This document shows positions 17,699 to 25,686 of a stretch of 38,492 bases of DNA, piece by piece; positions within the stretch are counted from its first letter, which is position 1, and every line of letters starts with the position of its first letter. The notes below the pieces were generated by a model. It ran no database searches. It was not told where the DNA came from and was given only the letters and a program-made list of their open reading frames with translations. A program made the position numbers and the translations under genes. Source of the stretch: an uncultured Neomegalonema sp. (lineage in GTDB: Bacteria > Pseudomonadota > Alphaproteobacteria > Rhodobacterales > Rhodobacteraceae); NCBI GenBank assembly GCA_938034615.1, contig CALHLW010000206.1:1-38492 (forward strand). The letters are read 5' to 3'.

Positions 17699-19246
17699 AT
17701 GGCCGAACCCCGCCGCCGTCGCCGTTCCGGCCCGTCCCCCCGCGACCGGGAGGCGACATCGGGCCAAATCCCTCAACTCCCGTGGAAGCAGCCCCGCAAT
17801 CCCTACGCCCCGCTGAAAGTCATCAGCGACGATCAGGTCGAGGCGATCCACCGGGCCTCGCTCCGGGTATTGGCCGAACTCGGTATCGAGTTGATGAGCG
17901 CCGAAGGCCGCGCGCTTTTCCGCGATGCTGGAGCCAAGGTCGATGAAACCACCGGCATCGTCTGCCTCGATCCGGCCTTGGTCGAGCAACTGATCTCCAC
18001 CGCCCCATCCGAGTTTACACTCACCCCGCGAAACCCTGCAAAAGCCTTGCATATCGGCGGCGACAGCATCGCTTTCGGCATGGTCGCCGGTCCCCCCTCC
18101 GTCCATGATTGCGTGAGCGGGCGTCGGTCGGGAAACATGCAGGATTTCGACAACTTTACCCGCCTCGCGCACCATTTCAACGCGATTCATATCATCGGCA
18201 ATCAGGTCTGCGCGCCGGTCGAACTGCCCGCCAATTCCCGGCATCTCGACACGTATAACGCCAACATCACCCTCTCGGATCTCTGCTATCATGTCAGCGC
18301 TATCGGGACAGGGCGGGCCATCGACGGTATCGCGATGCAGGCCATCGCGCGGGGGCTTTCGCTGGAGGAAATCTCGAAAAGTCCCGGCGTCACGACCATC
18401 ATATCGGTCAACTCTCCGCGCAAGTTCGACGACACCATGGCCGATGGCTTGATCGCCATGTCCCGCCATGGACAGCCGCCCGTCGTCACGCCCTTTACGC
18501 TCATGGGCGCGATGACCCCCGTGACCCTCGCCGCCGGTCTGACCCAGCAGAATGCGGAGGCCCTGTTCGGCATCGCGCTCTCGCAACTGGCCAATCCCGG
18601 CTCGCCGGTCATGTACGGTGCGTATACCTCCAACGTGGACATGCGCTCGGGCGCGCCCGCTTTCGGGACGCCGGAGAATACCAAGGCCAATATCGCCTCT
18701 GGCCAGCTCGCGCGGCGCTATAATTTGCCCTACCGTGCCTCCCCCACCAGCGCCTCGAATATCGTGGACGCCCAAGCCGCCTACGAGACGCAGATGGCGC
18801 TCTGGTCCTGCACGCTGGGCCACGCGAACCTGCATTACCACGCCGCCGGATGGATGGAGGGCGGCCTCTGCGCTTCGTATGAAAAACTGATCCTCGACGT
18901 GGAAATGCTCCAGCACATGATCGCTTTCCTCGATCCCATCGAAATCGACGAGGACACGCTGGCCTTCGAAGCGATGAAGGGCGTCCCGACAGGGGGCCAT
19001 TTCTTCGGCTCACCGCACACCATGGAGCGCTACGAGACGGCGTTCTACCAACCCATGCTCAGCGATTGGCAGAACCACGAAAATTGGGAACTCTCTGGCG
19101 CAAAAACCGCTACCGACCGCGCCACCGATCTCTGGCAACAAGCCCTGCGCGATTACGAACAGCCCCCCATGGACCCGGCAACCCGCGAAGAACTCGACGC
19201 CTACATCGCCCACCGAAAGGAAGAGATCGGCACCGGCGAGCCGTGA
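17699..19246 (+). CDS. Trimethylamine methyltransferase (MttB) family protein, non-pyrrolysine type
   Basis: VHDCVSGRRSGNMQDFDNFTRLAHHFNAIHIIGN, VNSPRKFDDTMADGLI, TPFTLMGAMTPVTLAAGLTQQNAEALFGIALSQLANPGSPVMYG. Continuous ORF with no in-frame amber codon. Confidence 0.9.
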   Translation: MAEPRRRRRSGPSPRDREATSGQIPQLPWKQPRNPYAPLKVISDDQVEAIHRASLRVLAELGIELMSAEGRALFRDAGAKVDETTGIVCLDPALVEQLISTAPSEFTLTPRNPAKALHIGGDSIAFGMVAGPPSVHDCVSGRRSGNMQDFDNFTRLAHHFNAIHIIGNQVCAPVELPANSRHLDTYNANITLSDLCYHVSAIGTGRAIDGIAMQAIARGLSLEEISKSPGVTTIISVNSPRKFDDTMADGLIAMSRHGQPPVVTPFTLMGAMTPVTLAAGLTQQNAEALFGIALSQLANPGSPVMYGAYTSNVDMRSGAPAFGTPENTKANIASGQLARRYNLPYRASPTSASNIVDAQAAYETQMALWSCTLGHANLHYHAAGWMEGGLCASYEKLILDVEMLQHMIAFLDPIEIDEDTLAFEAMKGVPTGGHFFGSPHTMERYETAFYQPMLSDWQNHENWELSGAKTATDRATDLWQQALRDYEQPPMDPATREELDAYIAHRKEEIGTGEP

Positions 19247-19312
19247 TTGTTTTTCCGTGCAGCGAAAAGGCGGGAGAAAATCGATACCTGCGAAGCCAGT
19301 ACGATCTGATTT

Positions 19313-19380
19313 CCTGCCCCGGACCTCGATCCGGGGCCACTCGCCGCTCGTGCAGGCCCCGAATCGAGGTCCGGGGCAGG
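19313..19380. repeat. Type B palindromic element; could also act as bidirectional terminator
   Basis: Arms cctgccccggacctcgatccggggcc / ggccccgaatcgaggtccggggcagg (26 bp, one mismatch) around a 16-nt loop, between convergent genes. Confidence 0.85.
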
Positions 19381-19464
19381 AGCAAAAGGCGATTCAACAG
19401 CTCGCCTGTGTCCCCCGTCCGCCTCCGAATCCCACGCACACCAAGCCTCCCCTCGCGAGGAGAC

Positions 19465-20130
19465 TCACGCCCCATCCGCCACCACCCAGTCGGGCGGCGG
19501 CTCCACCAGCACCCACAGCGCGAGTTCGTTCAAGCCCGCAAGCATCGTATCGACCTCGCGTTTCCCGCGCTCCCGATGCCCCGGCGGGCGACCGGGCCGC
19601 ATCGGTTTGACCTTGAGATTTCCGGCCTGTTTGCGCTTCGCAATGATCCGCATCAACCGCCTTGCCTGCCTGGGCAGATCAGCCAACGCCTTCTGCATCG
19701 CCGCAATCCGGCGGCGCAGGCTTGCCGCGTCCATCTCGTCTTCATCCGTCGGCAAAGCCGGTCGCGCCGGGGGCTTCCATTCATCGAAGAACCCGATATT
19801 CGGCTCCCGGCCCCTCCGCCGCTTGCGCCGGGGACCGATCGCGCGCCTCGAATCGAACAGCCCGAAAGCCGGAACCCGTTCCGCACCAGCCTCCCCGCGC
19901 GGGATCGGCCCCGACGGCGCAACCCGCTTGTTGACGACAGGCGGCTGCATATTCCGCGTCAAAATGACGATCAATCGCCGCAGACATGCTTCCGACGGCA
20001 ACAATAGCGCCAACACCCGCCGCTTCGCAGCGCGCGCGATCACCCGACCCTCAGGCAGCATCCCGAGCATCACCGCCACCAGCCCCAACAGGGCCGCGCG
20101 GTTAATCTCGAAAACATGCTGCCAGTTCAT
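19465..20130 (-). CDS. Conserved hypothetical protein, basic
   Basis: 221 aa; MNWQHVFEINRAALLGLVAVMLGMLPEG..., basic RKRRRGREPNIGFFDEW. Codon pattern and isolation support a real gene; no recognised domain. Confidence 0.65.
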   Translation of the reverse strand: MNWQHVFEINRAALLGLVAVMLGMLPEGRVIARAAKRRVLALLLPSEACLRRLIVILTRNMQPPVVNKRVAPSGPIPRGEAGAERVPAFGLFDSRRAIGPRRKRRRGREPNIGFFDEWKPPARPALPTDEDEMDAASLRRRIAAMQKALADLPRQARRLMRIIAKRKQAGNLKVKPMRPGRPPGHRERGKREVDTMLAGLNELALWVLVEPPPDWVVADGA

Positions 20131-20250
20131 TCGAATGTGTATCTCTCGTTAGTGGCATATAGAACGAAGCATAAACATTCACAATTTGCAACACCGTGCG
20201 GTGCCAAGTTTACCTTCGCTCGTTTCGCGCCGCGCAAGTCAATCCTGCAC

Positions 20251-20318
20251 TGTCATTCCCGCGCAAAGCGGGAATCTCCCGCCGCTGCGAAAGATCCCCG
20301 CTTTGGGCAGGGATGACA
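20251..20318. repeat. Type A-related palindromic element
   Basis: tgtcattcccgcgcaaagcgggaatct...agatccccgctttgggcagggatgaca. Confidence 0.8.
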
Positions 20319-20436
20319 AAAATACATCATTGCGCACTGGCGCTCACACCTCGCTTCGCCACGCCAAGAGACTTGACGCCACCACCCCCTCCCGTGAACG
20401 GTAAGACCCATCCGCGACGAGCCGTGAGCAAACCCC

Positions 20437-21240
20437 ATGACCGACCCTCATCTCTCCGACGCCGAACTTACCCGCTACCGCGAACGCGGCTGGATCGTCC
20501 CCGATTGGCAGCTTCCCGCTGACCTCGTCGCCGAAATGCGCGCCGAATACGAAGCCCTGCTCGCCCGCAACCCCGGCCTCGCTTCCGATATTATCCTCGC
20601 TCCGCACCAGACGACGGGCGGCTCGATGGGCGTCACCGGATCGGAACGCTGGCTCGATTTTGCCACCCATCCTGGCCTCATCGCCATCGCGCGACAGCTT
20701 ATCGGCGACGACATCATCCTCTGGGGCACGACCCTCTTCGGCAAACCGCCCCTGAACGGCAAGGAAACCCCGTGGCATCAGGACGGCGAATATTACCCCA
20801 TCGAGCCGCTCGAAGTGCTGACGGTCTGGATACCCCTCGATGACGTGACCCCCGAGAACGGCCCGATGACCTTCATCCCCGGCTCGCATAAGGACCGCCG
20901 CCTATTCAGACATTCATGGATCGAGGGCGACGACAAGACGATCAATCTCGTTTGCGATGCCGAGCATTTCGACGAGGCCGAAGCCGAGCCGCTGATCCTG
21001 CGCGCGGGGCAGGTGTCGTTCCACGATGTCTACATGATCCACGGCTCCACGGCGAACCACACCGATAAACGCCGCGCCGCCTTCATTATTCGTCTCATGC
21101 CCGCCACCAGCTTCTACAATCACGCGCGCGGGGCCGAGACCGGCAAGAAACACCCCGCGCAGGGCTACGGCACCCGCCCGCTGCACCTCGTCAGCGGCAC
21201 CGACCGCGCCGGAAACGATTTTCAGATCGGCCACAGCTAA
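20437..21240 (+). CDS. Phytanoyl-CoA dioxygenase (PhyH) family Fe(II)/2-oxoglutarate oxygenase
   Basis: 267 aa; WHQDGEYYPIEP (HxD), GPMTFIPGSHKDR, SFHDVYMIHGSTANHTDKRRAAFIIRLMP (distal His/Arg). Confidence 0.88.
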   Translation: MTDPHLSDAELTRYRERGWIVPDWQLPADLVAEMRAEYEALLARNPGLASDIILAPHQTTGGSMGVTGSERWLDFATHPGLIAIARQLIGDDIILWGTTLFGKPPLNGKETPWHQDGEYYPIEPLEVLTVWIPLDDVTPENGPMTFIPGSHKDRRLFRHSWIEGDDKTINLVCDAEHFDEAEAEPLILRAGQVSFHDVYMIHGSTANHTDKRRAAFIIRLMPATSFYNHARGAETGKKHPAQGYGTRPLHLVSGTDRAGNDFQIGHS

Positions 21241-21255
21241 TCACAGGAGCCACCC

Positions 21256-22155
21256 ATGCATCCTCTCGCTTCCGGCCAGTATCCCGGCGCGCAGCGCAGG
21301 CGGATCGGAGATGCGGTCGTCACCGCCCTTGCCGACGGCTATTTCGATCTGGGGCGGCAGACGATGCCCACAGCGTCGGACGCCGATCTTGCCCCCCTTG
21401 CCGACACCCCCTACGCCACGCCTGATACCTATCGCTCTTCGATCAATGCCTATCTTGTCGAGATGGGCGCCAAGCGCATCCTGATCGACACGGGCGGTGC
21501 GCAATCGGGCGCCGCATCGCTCGGACGGCTTGGCCCGACCCTTGACGCCATGGGCATCGAGCCGGGAACCGTGGATGCCCTCGTAATGACCCACCTGCAT
21601 CCCGACCATGCGGGCGGCGCATTCGAAGAAAGCGGAGGAGCGGCATTCGAAAACGCAGAGATGATCCTGCACACCAAGGAGCACGCCTATTGGCACGACG
21701 ATGCCCTTATCACCGAGGATAACCGGCACTATTTCGATATCGCGCGCAAGGCGACCGATGCCTATATGCGGGCGGGTCGGCTGACGATGTTCGACACCGA
21801 CTGCGAAGTCATACCGGGCGTCTTCGCCGAGTTCCTGCCGGGCCATACTCCCGGCCATACGGGCTATCGCATCGAAAGCGGCGGTGACGCCCTGCTGATC
21901 TGGGGCGATATCGTCCACATCCCGCCCGTCCAGATGAAAGACCCCGGCATCGGCGTCGCCTTCGACGTGGATGGTGCATTGGCCGAGAAGACCCGGCGAC
22001 ACCTCCTTGATCGGGCCATCTCCGACAAACTGAAGATTGCCGGAATGCACCTCCCTTGGCCGGGGATCGGCTATGTCGAGCGCGACGGCCAACGCGAAGG
22101 CGACGGCTACCGCTTCGCCCTCGCTCCCTATGATTACGATACCGGCCACCCGTGA
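21256..22155 (+). CDS. MBL-fold metallo-hydrolase
   Basis: 299 aa; MTHLHPDHAGG, LPGHTPGHTGYRI, LIWGDIVH. Confidence 0.92.
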   Translation: MHPLASGQYPGAQRRRIGDAVVTALADGYFDLGRQTMPTASDADLAPLADTPYATPDTYRSSINAYLVEMGAKRILIDTGGAQSGAASLGRLGPTLDAMGIEPGTVDALVMTHLHPDHAGGAFEESGGAAFENAEMILHTKEHAYWHDDALITEDNRHYFDIARKATDAYMRAGRLTMFDTDCEVIPGVFAEFLPGHTPGHTGYRIESGGDALLIWGDIVHIPPVQMKDPGIGVAFDVDGALAEKTRRHLLDRAISDKLKIAGMHLPWPGIGYVERDGQREGDGYRFALAPYDYDTGHP

Positions 22156-22610
22156 CCACCTTCGATCTGATGCGCGACGAGGACACTCACGGTGTCATCG
22201 CGCTGTGGCACACATGCGCCCTCACCCGTCCGTGGAACGACCCGGCGGCGGATATCGCGCTCGCACGGCGCAGCAAGGAGGCCGACATTCTCATCCATCG
22301 AGAGGACGCCATCCCCGTCGCCACGATCATGGTCGGCCATGACGGCCACCGCGCATGGATCTACTACCTCGCCACCCATCCCGATCACCGTCGCAAGGGC
22401 CTTGCCCGCACGGCCATGACGGCGGCGGAAGACTGGGCCATTGCGCGGGGCGTGCCGAAGATGCACCTGATGGTCCGCCCCGGTAATGAAGGCGTCATCG
22501 CTTTCTACGAGGGTTTGGGCTACGAAGACGGAGCCATTCTGGTCATGCAGAAATGGCTCGATGCGGAACGCGAGGCCCTCTATCCGGGGCCACCAGAGGG
22601 AACGAAATGA
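22152..22610 (+). CDS. GNAT family acetyltransferase
   Basis: 152 aa, GTG start overlapping the previous stop (GTGA); YLATHPDHRRKGLARTAMTAAEDWA, LMVRPGNEGVIAFYEGLGYEDG. Confidence 0.9.
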   Translation: MTTFDLMRDEDTHGVIALWHTCALTRPWNDPAADIALARRSKEADILIHREDAIPVATIMVGHDGHRAWIYYLATHPDHRRKGLARTAMTAAEDWAIARGVPKMHLMVRPGNEGVIAFYEGLGYEDGAILVMQKWLDAEREALYPGPPEGTK

Positions 22611-23173
22611 TCTTGCTGCTGCTGGGACTGGCTCTCTATGCGGGCCTGCACCTCTTTACCACGGCCCTGCGCTCGGTCCGCGATCCCGTCGTGGCACGCA
22701 TCGGCGAGATATCGTGGAAAGCCGTCGTGGCTATCGGCCTGATCGCTTCGGTCTGGCTGATGGTGCGCGGCTATGGTGATGCCTCGGCTGAAGCACTCTG
22801 GATCGCCCCCGGCTGGGCGCGCCCGCTCGTCGTTGTGCTCATGCTCCCCACCTTCATCCTCTACATGGGCACCCATCCGGGGTCAGCCATTGGCGCACGC
22901 ATCCGTCACCCCCAACTCACCGCCTTCATGCTCTGGGCGGGAATGCACCTGCTGGTGAACGGCGAGTTCCGCGCGACAATCCTGTTCGGTGGGCTGCTCG
23001 CATGGGCCGTGGTCCAACTGATCCTCCTGGACCGCCGCGACGGCAGACCGCCTTTGCCACAACCCAACGCCTCCCCGCTGAAGGCATGGGCCGCCATCCC
23101 TATCGGCATCGCCCTCTGGGTCGGGCTGCTGTTCGCCCATGAATGGCTCTTCGGCGTGAGTCCCATCGCATGA
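22607..23173 (+). CDS. NnrU family membrane protein
   Basis: MILLLLGLALYAGLHLFTTALRSVRDPVVARIGEISWKAVVAIGLIASVWLMVRGYG..., multi-TM with HPQLTAFMLWAGMHLLVNGE. Confidence 0.82.
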   Translation: MILLLLGLALYAGLHLFTTALRSVRDPVVARIGEISWKAVVAIGLIASVWLMVRGYGDASAEALWIAPGWARPLVVVLMLPTFILYMGTHPGSAIGARIRHPQLTAFMLWAGMHLLVNGEFRATILFGGLLAWAVVQLILLDRRDGRPPLPQPNASPLKAWAAIPIGIALWVGLLFAHEWLFGVSPIA

Positions 23174-23763
23174 GTATCCTCGGTGTGATCCTCGCAGGTG
23201 GCCTCGCGCGGCGCATGGGCGGGCAGGACAAGGCGTTCCTGATGTTGAACGGCGAGGCGATGCTCGACCGCGCACTGGCACGGCTCGCCCCGCAGGTGGA
23301 CACTCTCGCCATAAACTCGAATGCCGAGGCGATCCGCTTCGCGGGCTATGATGTTCCGCTGGTGCCGGACCTCGATGACAGCCGTGCGGGGCCACTGGCG
23401 GGCGTGCTCGCGGGGCTGAGTTTCGCCGATGGTACCGGCGCATCGCATATCGTCACCGTCGCCGTGGACACGCCGTTCTTCCCATCCGACCTTGTCGCGC
23501 GACTGTGGGCAGCGGCAGAAGCCGAAACCGTTCCCCTTGCCTGCGCCGCGACCGGCGACCGGACCCACCCCGTCTTCGGACTCTGGCCCGTAAGCCTTCG
23601 CACCGATCTGGCCGATGCCCTCGCTTCCGGGGAACGCAAGGTCGACCGCTGGACCGCCCGCCGCGGCTGCGCGGTGGCAAGGTGGGACGCTGACCCCGTC
23701 GATCCCTTCTTCAACGTCAATACGCCCGAAGACATGACCTTGGCCGAAAGACTCGCGACATGA
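23170..23763 (+). CDS. mobA: Molybdenum cofactor guanylyltransferase MobA
   Basis: SILGVILAGGLARRMGGQDKAFLMLNG signature; VAVDTPFFPSDLV; FFNVNTPEDM. Confidence 0.95.
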   Translation: MSILGVILAGGLARRMGGQDKAFLMLNGEAMLDRALARLAPQVDTLAINSNAEAIRFAGYDVPLVPDLDDSRAGPLAGVLAGLSFADGTGASHIVTVAVDTPFFPSDLVARLWAAAEAETVPLACAATGDRTHPVFGLWPVSLRTDLADALASGERKVDRWTARRGCAVARWDADPVDPFFNVNTPEDMTLAERLAT

Positions 23764-23778
23764 GAATGTCCCTTTCCC

Positions 23779-23876
23779 TGTCACCCCGCGACTTCCGCTG
23801 CGCGGCGCAATGCGCGGGGTCCATGGTTCAGTTCCATCTGCATAATGGATACCGCGATCAAGTGGCGGTAAAACAA
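23779..23876. repeat. Type A palindromic element, divergent and longer copy
   Basis: tgtcaccccgcgacttccgctgcgcggcgcaatgcgcggggtccatg...accgcgatcaagtggcggtaaaaca, in the mobA-mobB spacer. Confidence 0.7.
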
Positions 23877-23935
23877 AACCTTGTTGAAAAGGGAGAAGCC
23901 CGGAACCGCCTGCGCTATTGCGGAAATGACATTCC

Positions 23936-24436
23936 ATGAGGCTCTACGGCGTCACCGGCTGGAAGAACAACGGCAAGACCACGCTGGTCGAGCGGCTGGT
24001 CACGGAAATCGCCGCGCGGGGCATCACCGTCTCGACCGTCAAACATGCCCACCACGCCTTCGATCTCGATCAGCCGGGCAAGGACTCATGGCGGCACCGC
24101 GAGGCCGGGGCGCGGGAAGTGATGGTATCGGGCGGCGCACGCTGGGCCTTGATGCATGAGTTGCGCGGCGAGGACGAACCGCCCCTTGCCGATCTGCTTG
24201 CGCGCCTCTCCCGCGTCGATTTGGTCATCATCGAAGGCTACAAACGCGATCCCCACCGCAAGATCGAAGTCCGCCGCGCAGCCGCCGCTCAAAGTCTGAT
24301 CGCGGAAGGCGACCCGTCCATACGGGCGCTCGCCACCGACACGCCCCTCGACGCTTTCGACCGCCCGCAATTCGATCTCGATGATATCGCGAGCATCGCC
24401 GATTTCATCCTCGCGGATGCCCTGTCATGGCCCTGA
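23936..24436 (+). CDS. mobB: Molybdopterin-guanine dinucleotide biosynthesis protein B
   Basis: GVTGWKNNGKTTLVERLV P-loop; TVKHAHHAFDLDQPGKDSWRHREAGA; VIIEGYKRDPHRKIEV. Confidence 0.95.
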   Translation: MRLYGVTGWKNNGKTTLVERLVTEIAARGITVSTVKHAHHAFDLDQPGKDSWRHREAGAREVMVSGGARWALMHELRGEDEPPLADLLARLSRVDLVIIEGYKRDPHRKIEVRRAAAAQSLIAEGDPSIRALATDTPLDAFDRPQFDLDDIASIADFILADALSWP

Positions 24437-25680
24437 AGAACGACTGCTTCGCGCTCCCGTCCGGCGTCTCGTGGACCCCGGTGGATGACGCCCTTGCCGA
24501 CCTGCGCGACCGTCTTTCGCCCGTCACACCGGTCGAAACCCTGCCGCTCGGCACGGGACAGGGCAGGGTGCTCGCACAGGATATCCCTGCCCCGATTTCC
24601 CTGCCCCCCGCCGATAATGCCGCCGTAGACGGTTATGCCCTCGCCCACACCTCGCTCACCCCCGAAGGCGAACAGCATCTCGCCCTGCGCGAAGGCCGCG
24701 CCGTCGCAGGCGCACCCTTCGACGGCATGGTCGGCAACGGCGAAGCCGTCCGCATCTTGACCGGAGCCGTGATGCCCGACGGCACCGACTCGGTCGTCAT
24801 GGACGAGGACGTGGAGCGCGACGGCAACGCCATCCGCTTCGGCTCCGGCCTGAAACCCGGCGCAAACAGCCGCAAGGCCGGAGAAGACATTCGCGCAGGC
24901 AATATCGCGCTCCCCGCCGGAACGCGCCTCGGCCCGGCAGAATTGGCCCGCCTCGCCTCCATCGGCATCGCTTCGCTCCCCGTCCACGCCCCCCTCCGCG
25001 TCGCGATCTTCTCCACCGGCGACGAACTCGCCGAACCCGGAGAGCCGCTCCTGTCCGGCCAGATATACGACGCCAACCGCGCCATGCTCCTCGCCCTCGC
25101 AAAGGCACAAGGTGTCGAGGCTATCGACCATGGCCGCATCCCCGACCGCCCCGCAGCCATCGCGAGCGCCCTTGGCGCAGCTTCCCGTGCCGCCGATGTC
25201 GTCATCGTCTCCGGCGGTGCATCAGGGGGCGACGAGGATCACGTTTCCCGCGAACTCTCGCGCATGGGGGCTATGGCCCTTTGGCGCATTGCGATGAAAC
25301 CCGGACGACCACTCGCATTGGGCCAGATCGACGGCGTCCCGGTCTTCGGCCTGCCGGGCAATCCCGTCGCCGCCTTCGTCTGCTTCCTGATCTTCGCGCG
25401 CCCCGCGCTTCAGCGCCTCGCAGGGGCCGCATGGCCCGAACCGGTGGGTTATCCCCTTACCGCAAAGTTCTCCGCCAAAAAAAAGCCCGGACGCACCGAA
25501 CTCTTGCGCGCCCGTGCCGATGGTACTGGCGGCGTCGAGAAATTCCGTTCGGATGGCTCTGGCCTGATTGGCGGTTTAGTCTGGTCGGATGGGCTGGTCA
25601 TGCTCGACCATGCGCGCGGCCCGGTGGAGGAAGGCGAAACCGTGTGCTTCCTCCCCTATGCCGGGTTCGGGCTTACCTAA
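24427..25680 (+). CDS. moeA: Molybdopterin molybdenumtransferase MoeA
   Basis: 417 aa; NAAVDGYAL, ILTGAVMPDGTDSVVMDED, STGDELAEPGEPL, QIYDANRAML, VSGGASGGDEDHV, MKPGRPLALGQIDGVPVFGLPGNPVAAFVCF. Confidence 0.96.
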   Translation: MALKNDCFALPSGVSWTPVDDALADLRDRLSPVTPVETLPLGTGQGRVLAQDIPAPISLPPADNAAVDGYALAHTSLTPEGEQHLALREGRAVAGAPFDGMVGNGEAVRILTGAVMPDGTDSVVMDEDVERDGNAIRFGSGLKPGANSRKAGEDIRAGNIALPAGTRLGPAELARLASIGIASLPVHAPLRVAIFSTGDELAEPGEPLLSGQIYDANRAMLLALAKAQGVEAIDHGRIPDRPAAIASALGAASRAADVVIVSGGASGGDEDHVSRELSRMGAMALWRIAMKPGRPLALGQIDGVPVFGLPGNPVAAFVCFLIFARPALQRLAGAAWPEPVGYPLTAKFSAKKKPGRTELLRARADGTGGVEKFRSDGSGLIGGLVWSDGLVMLDHARGPVEEGETVCFLPYAGFGLT

Positions 25681-25686
25681 TCGGCG

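Noticed and set aside
15539-19000. 1153 aa minus-strand ORF across four genes
   Set aside because: Lies antisense to the DUF2269-like, alcohol dehydrogenase, DMT and MttB genes, all with clear motifs. Its His/Arg/Gly/Asp-rich composition without domains fits a stop-free antisense frame in high-GC DNA.
21241-22149. 302 aa minus-strand ORF
   Set aside because: Mirror frame of the MBL-fold hydrolase gene.
24289-25131. 280 aa minus-strand ORF over mobB/moeA
   Set aside because: Antisense shadow ORF of moeA; no domain signature.
25477-25484. A8 homopolymer in moeA as a slippage/phase-variation site
   Set aside because: The frame is intact across it (SAKKKPGRT), a single short tract is weak evidence, and there is no alternative-frame product to support programmed slippage.
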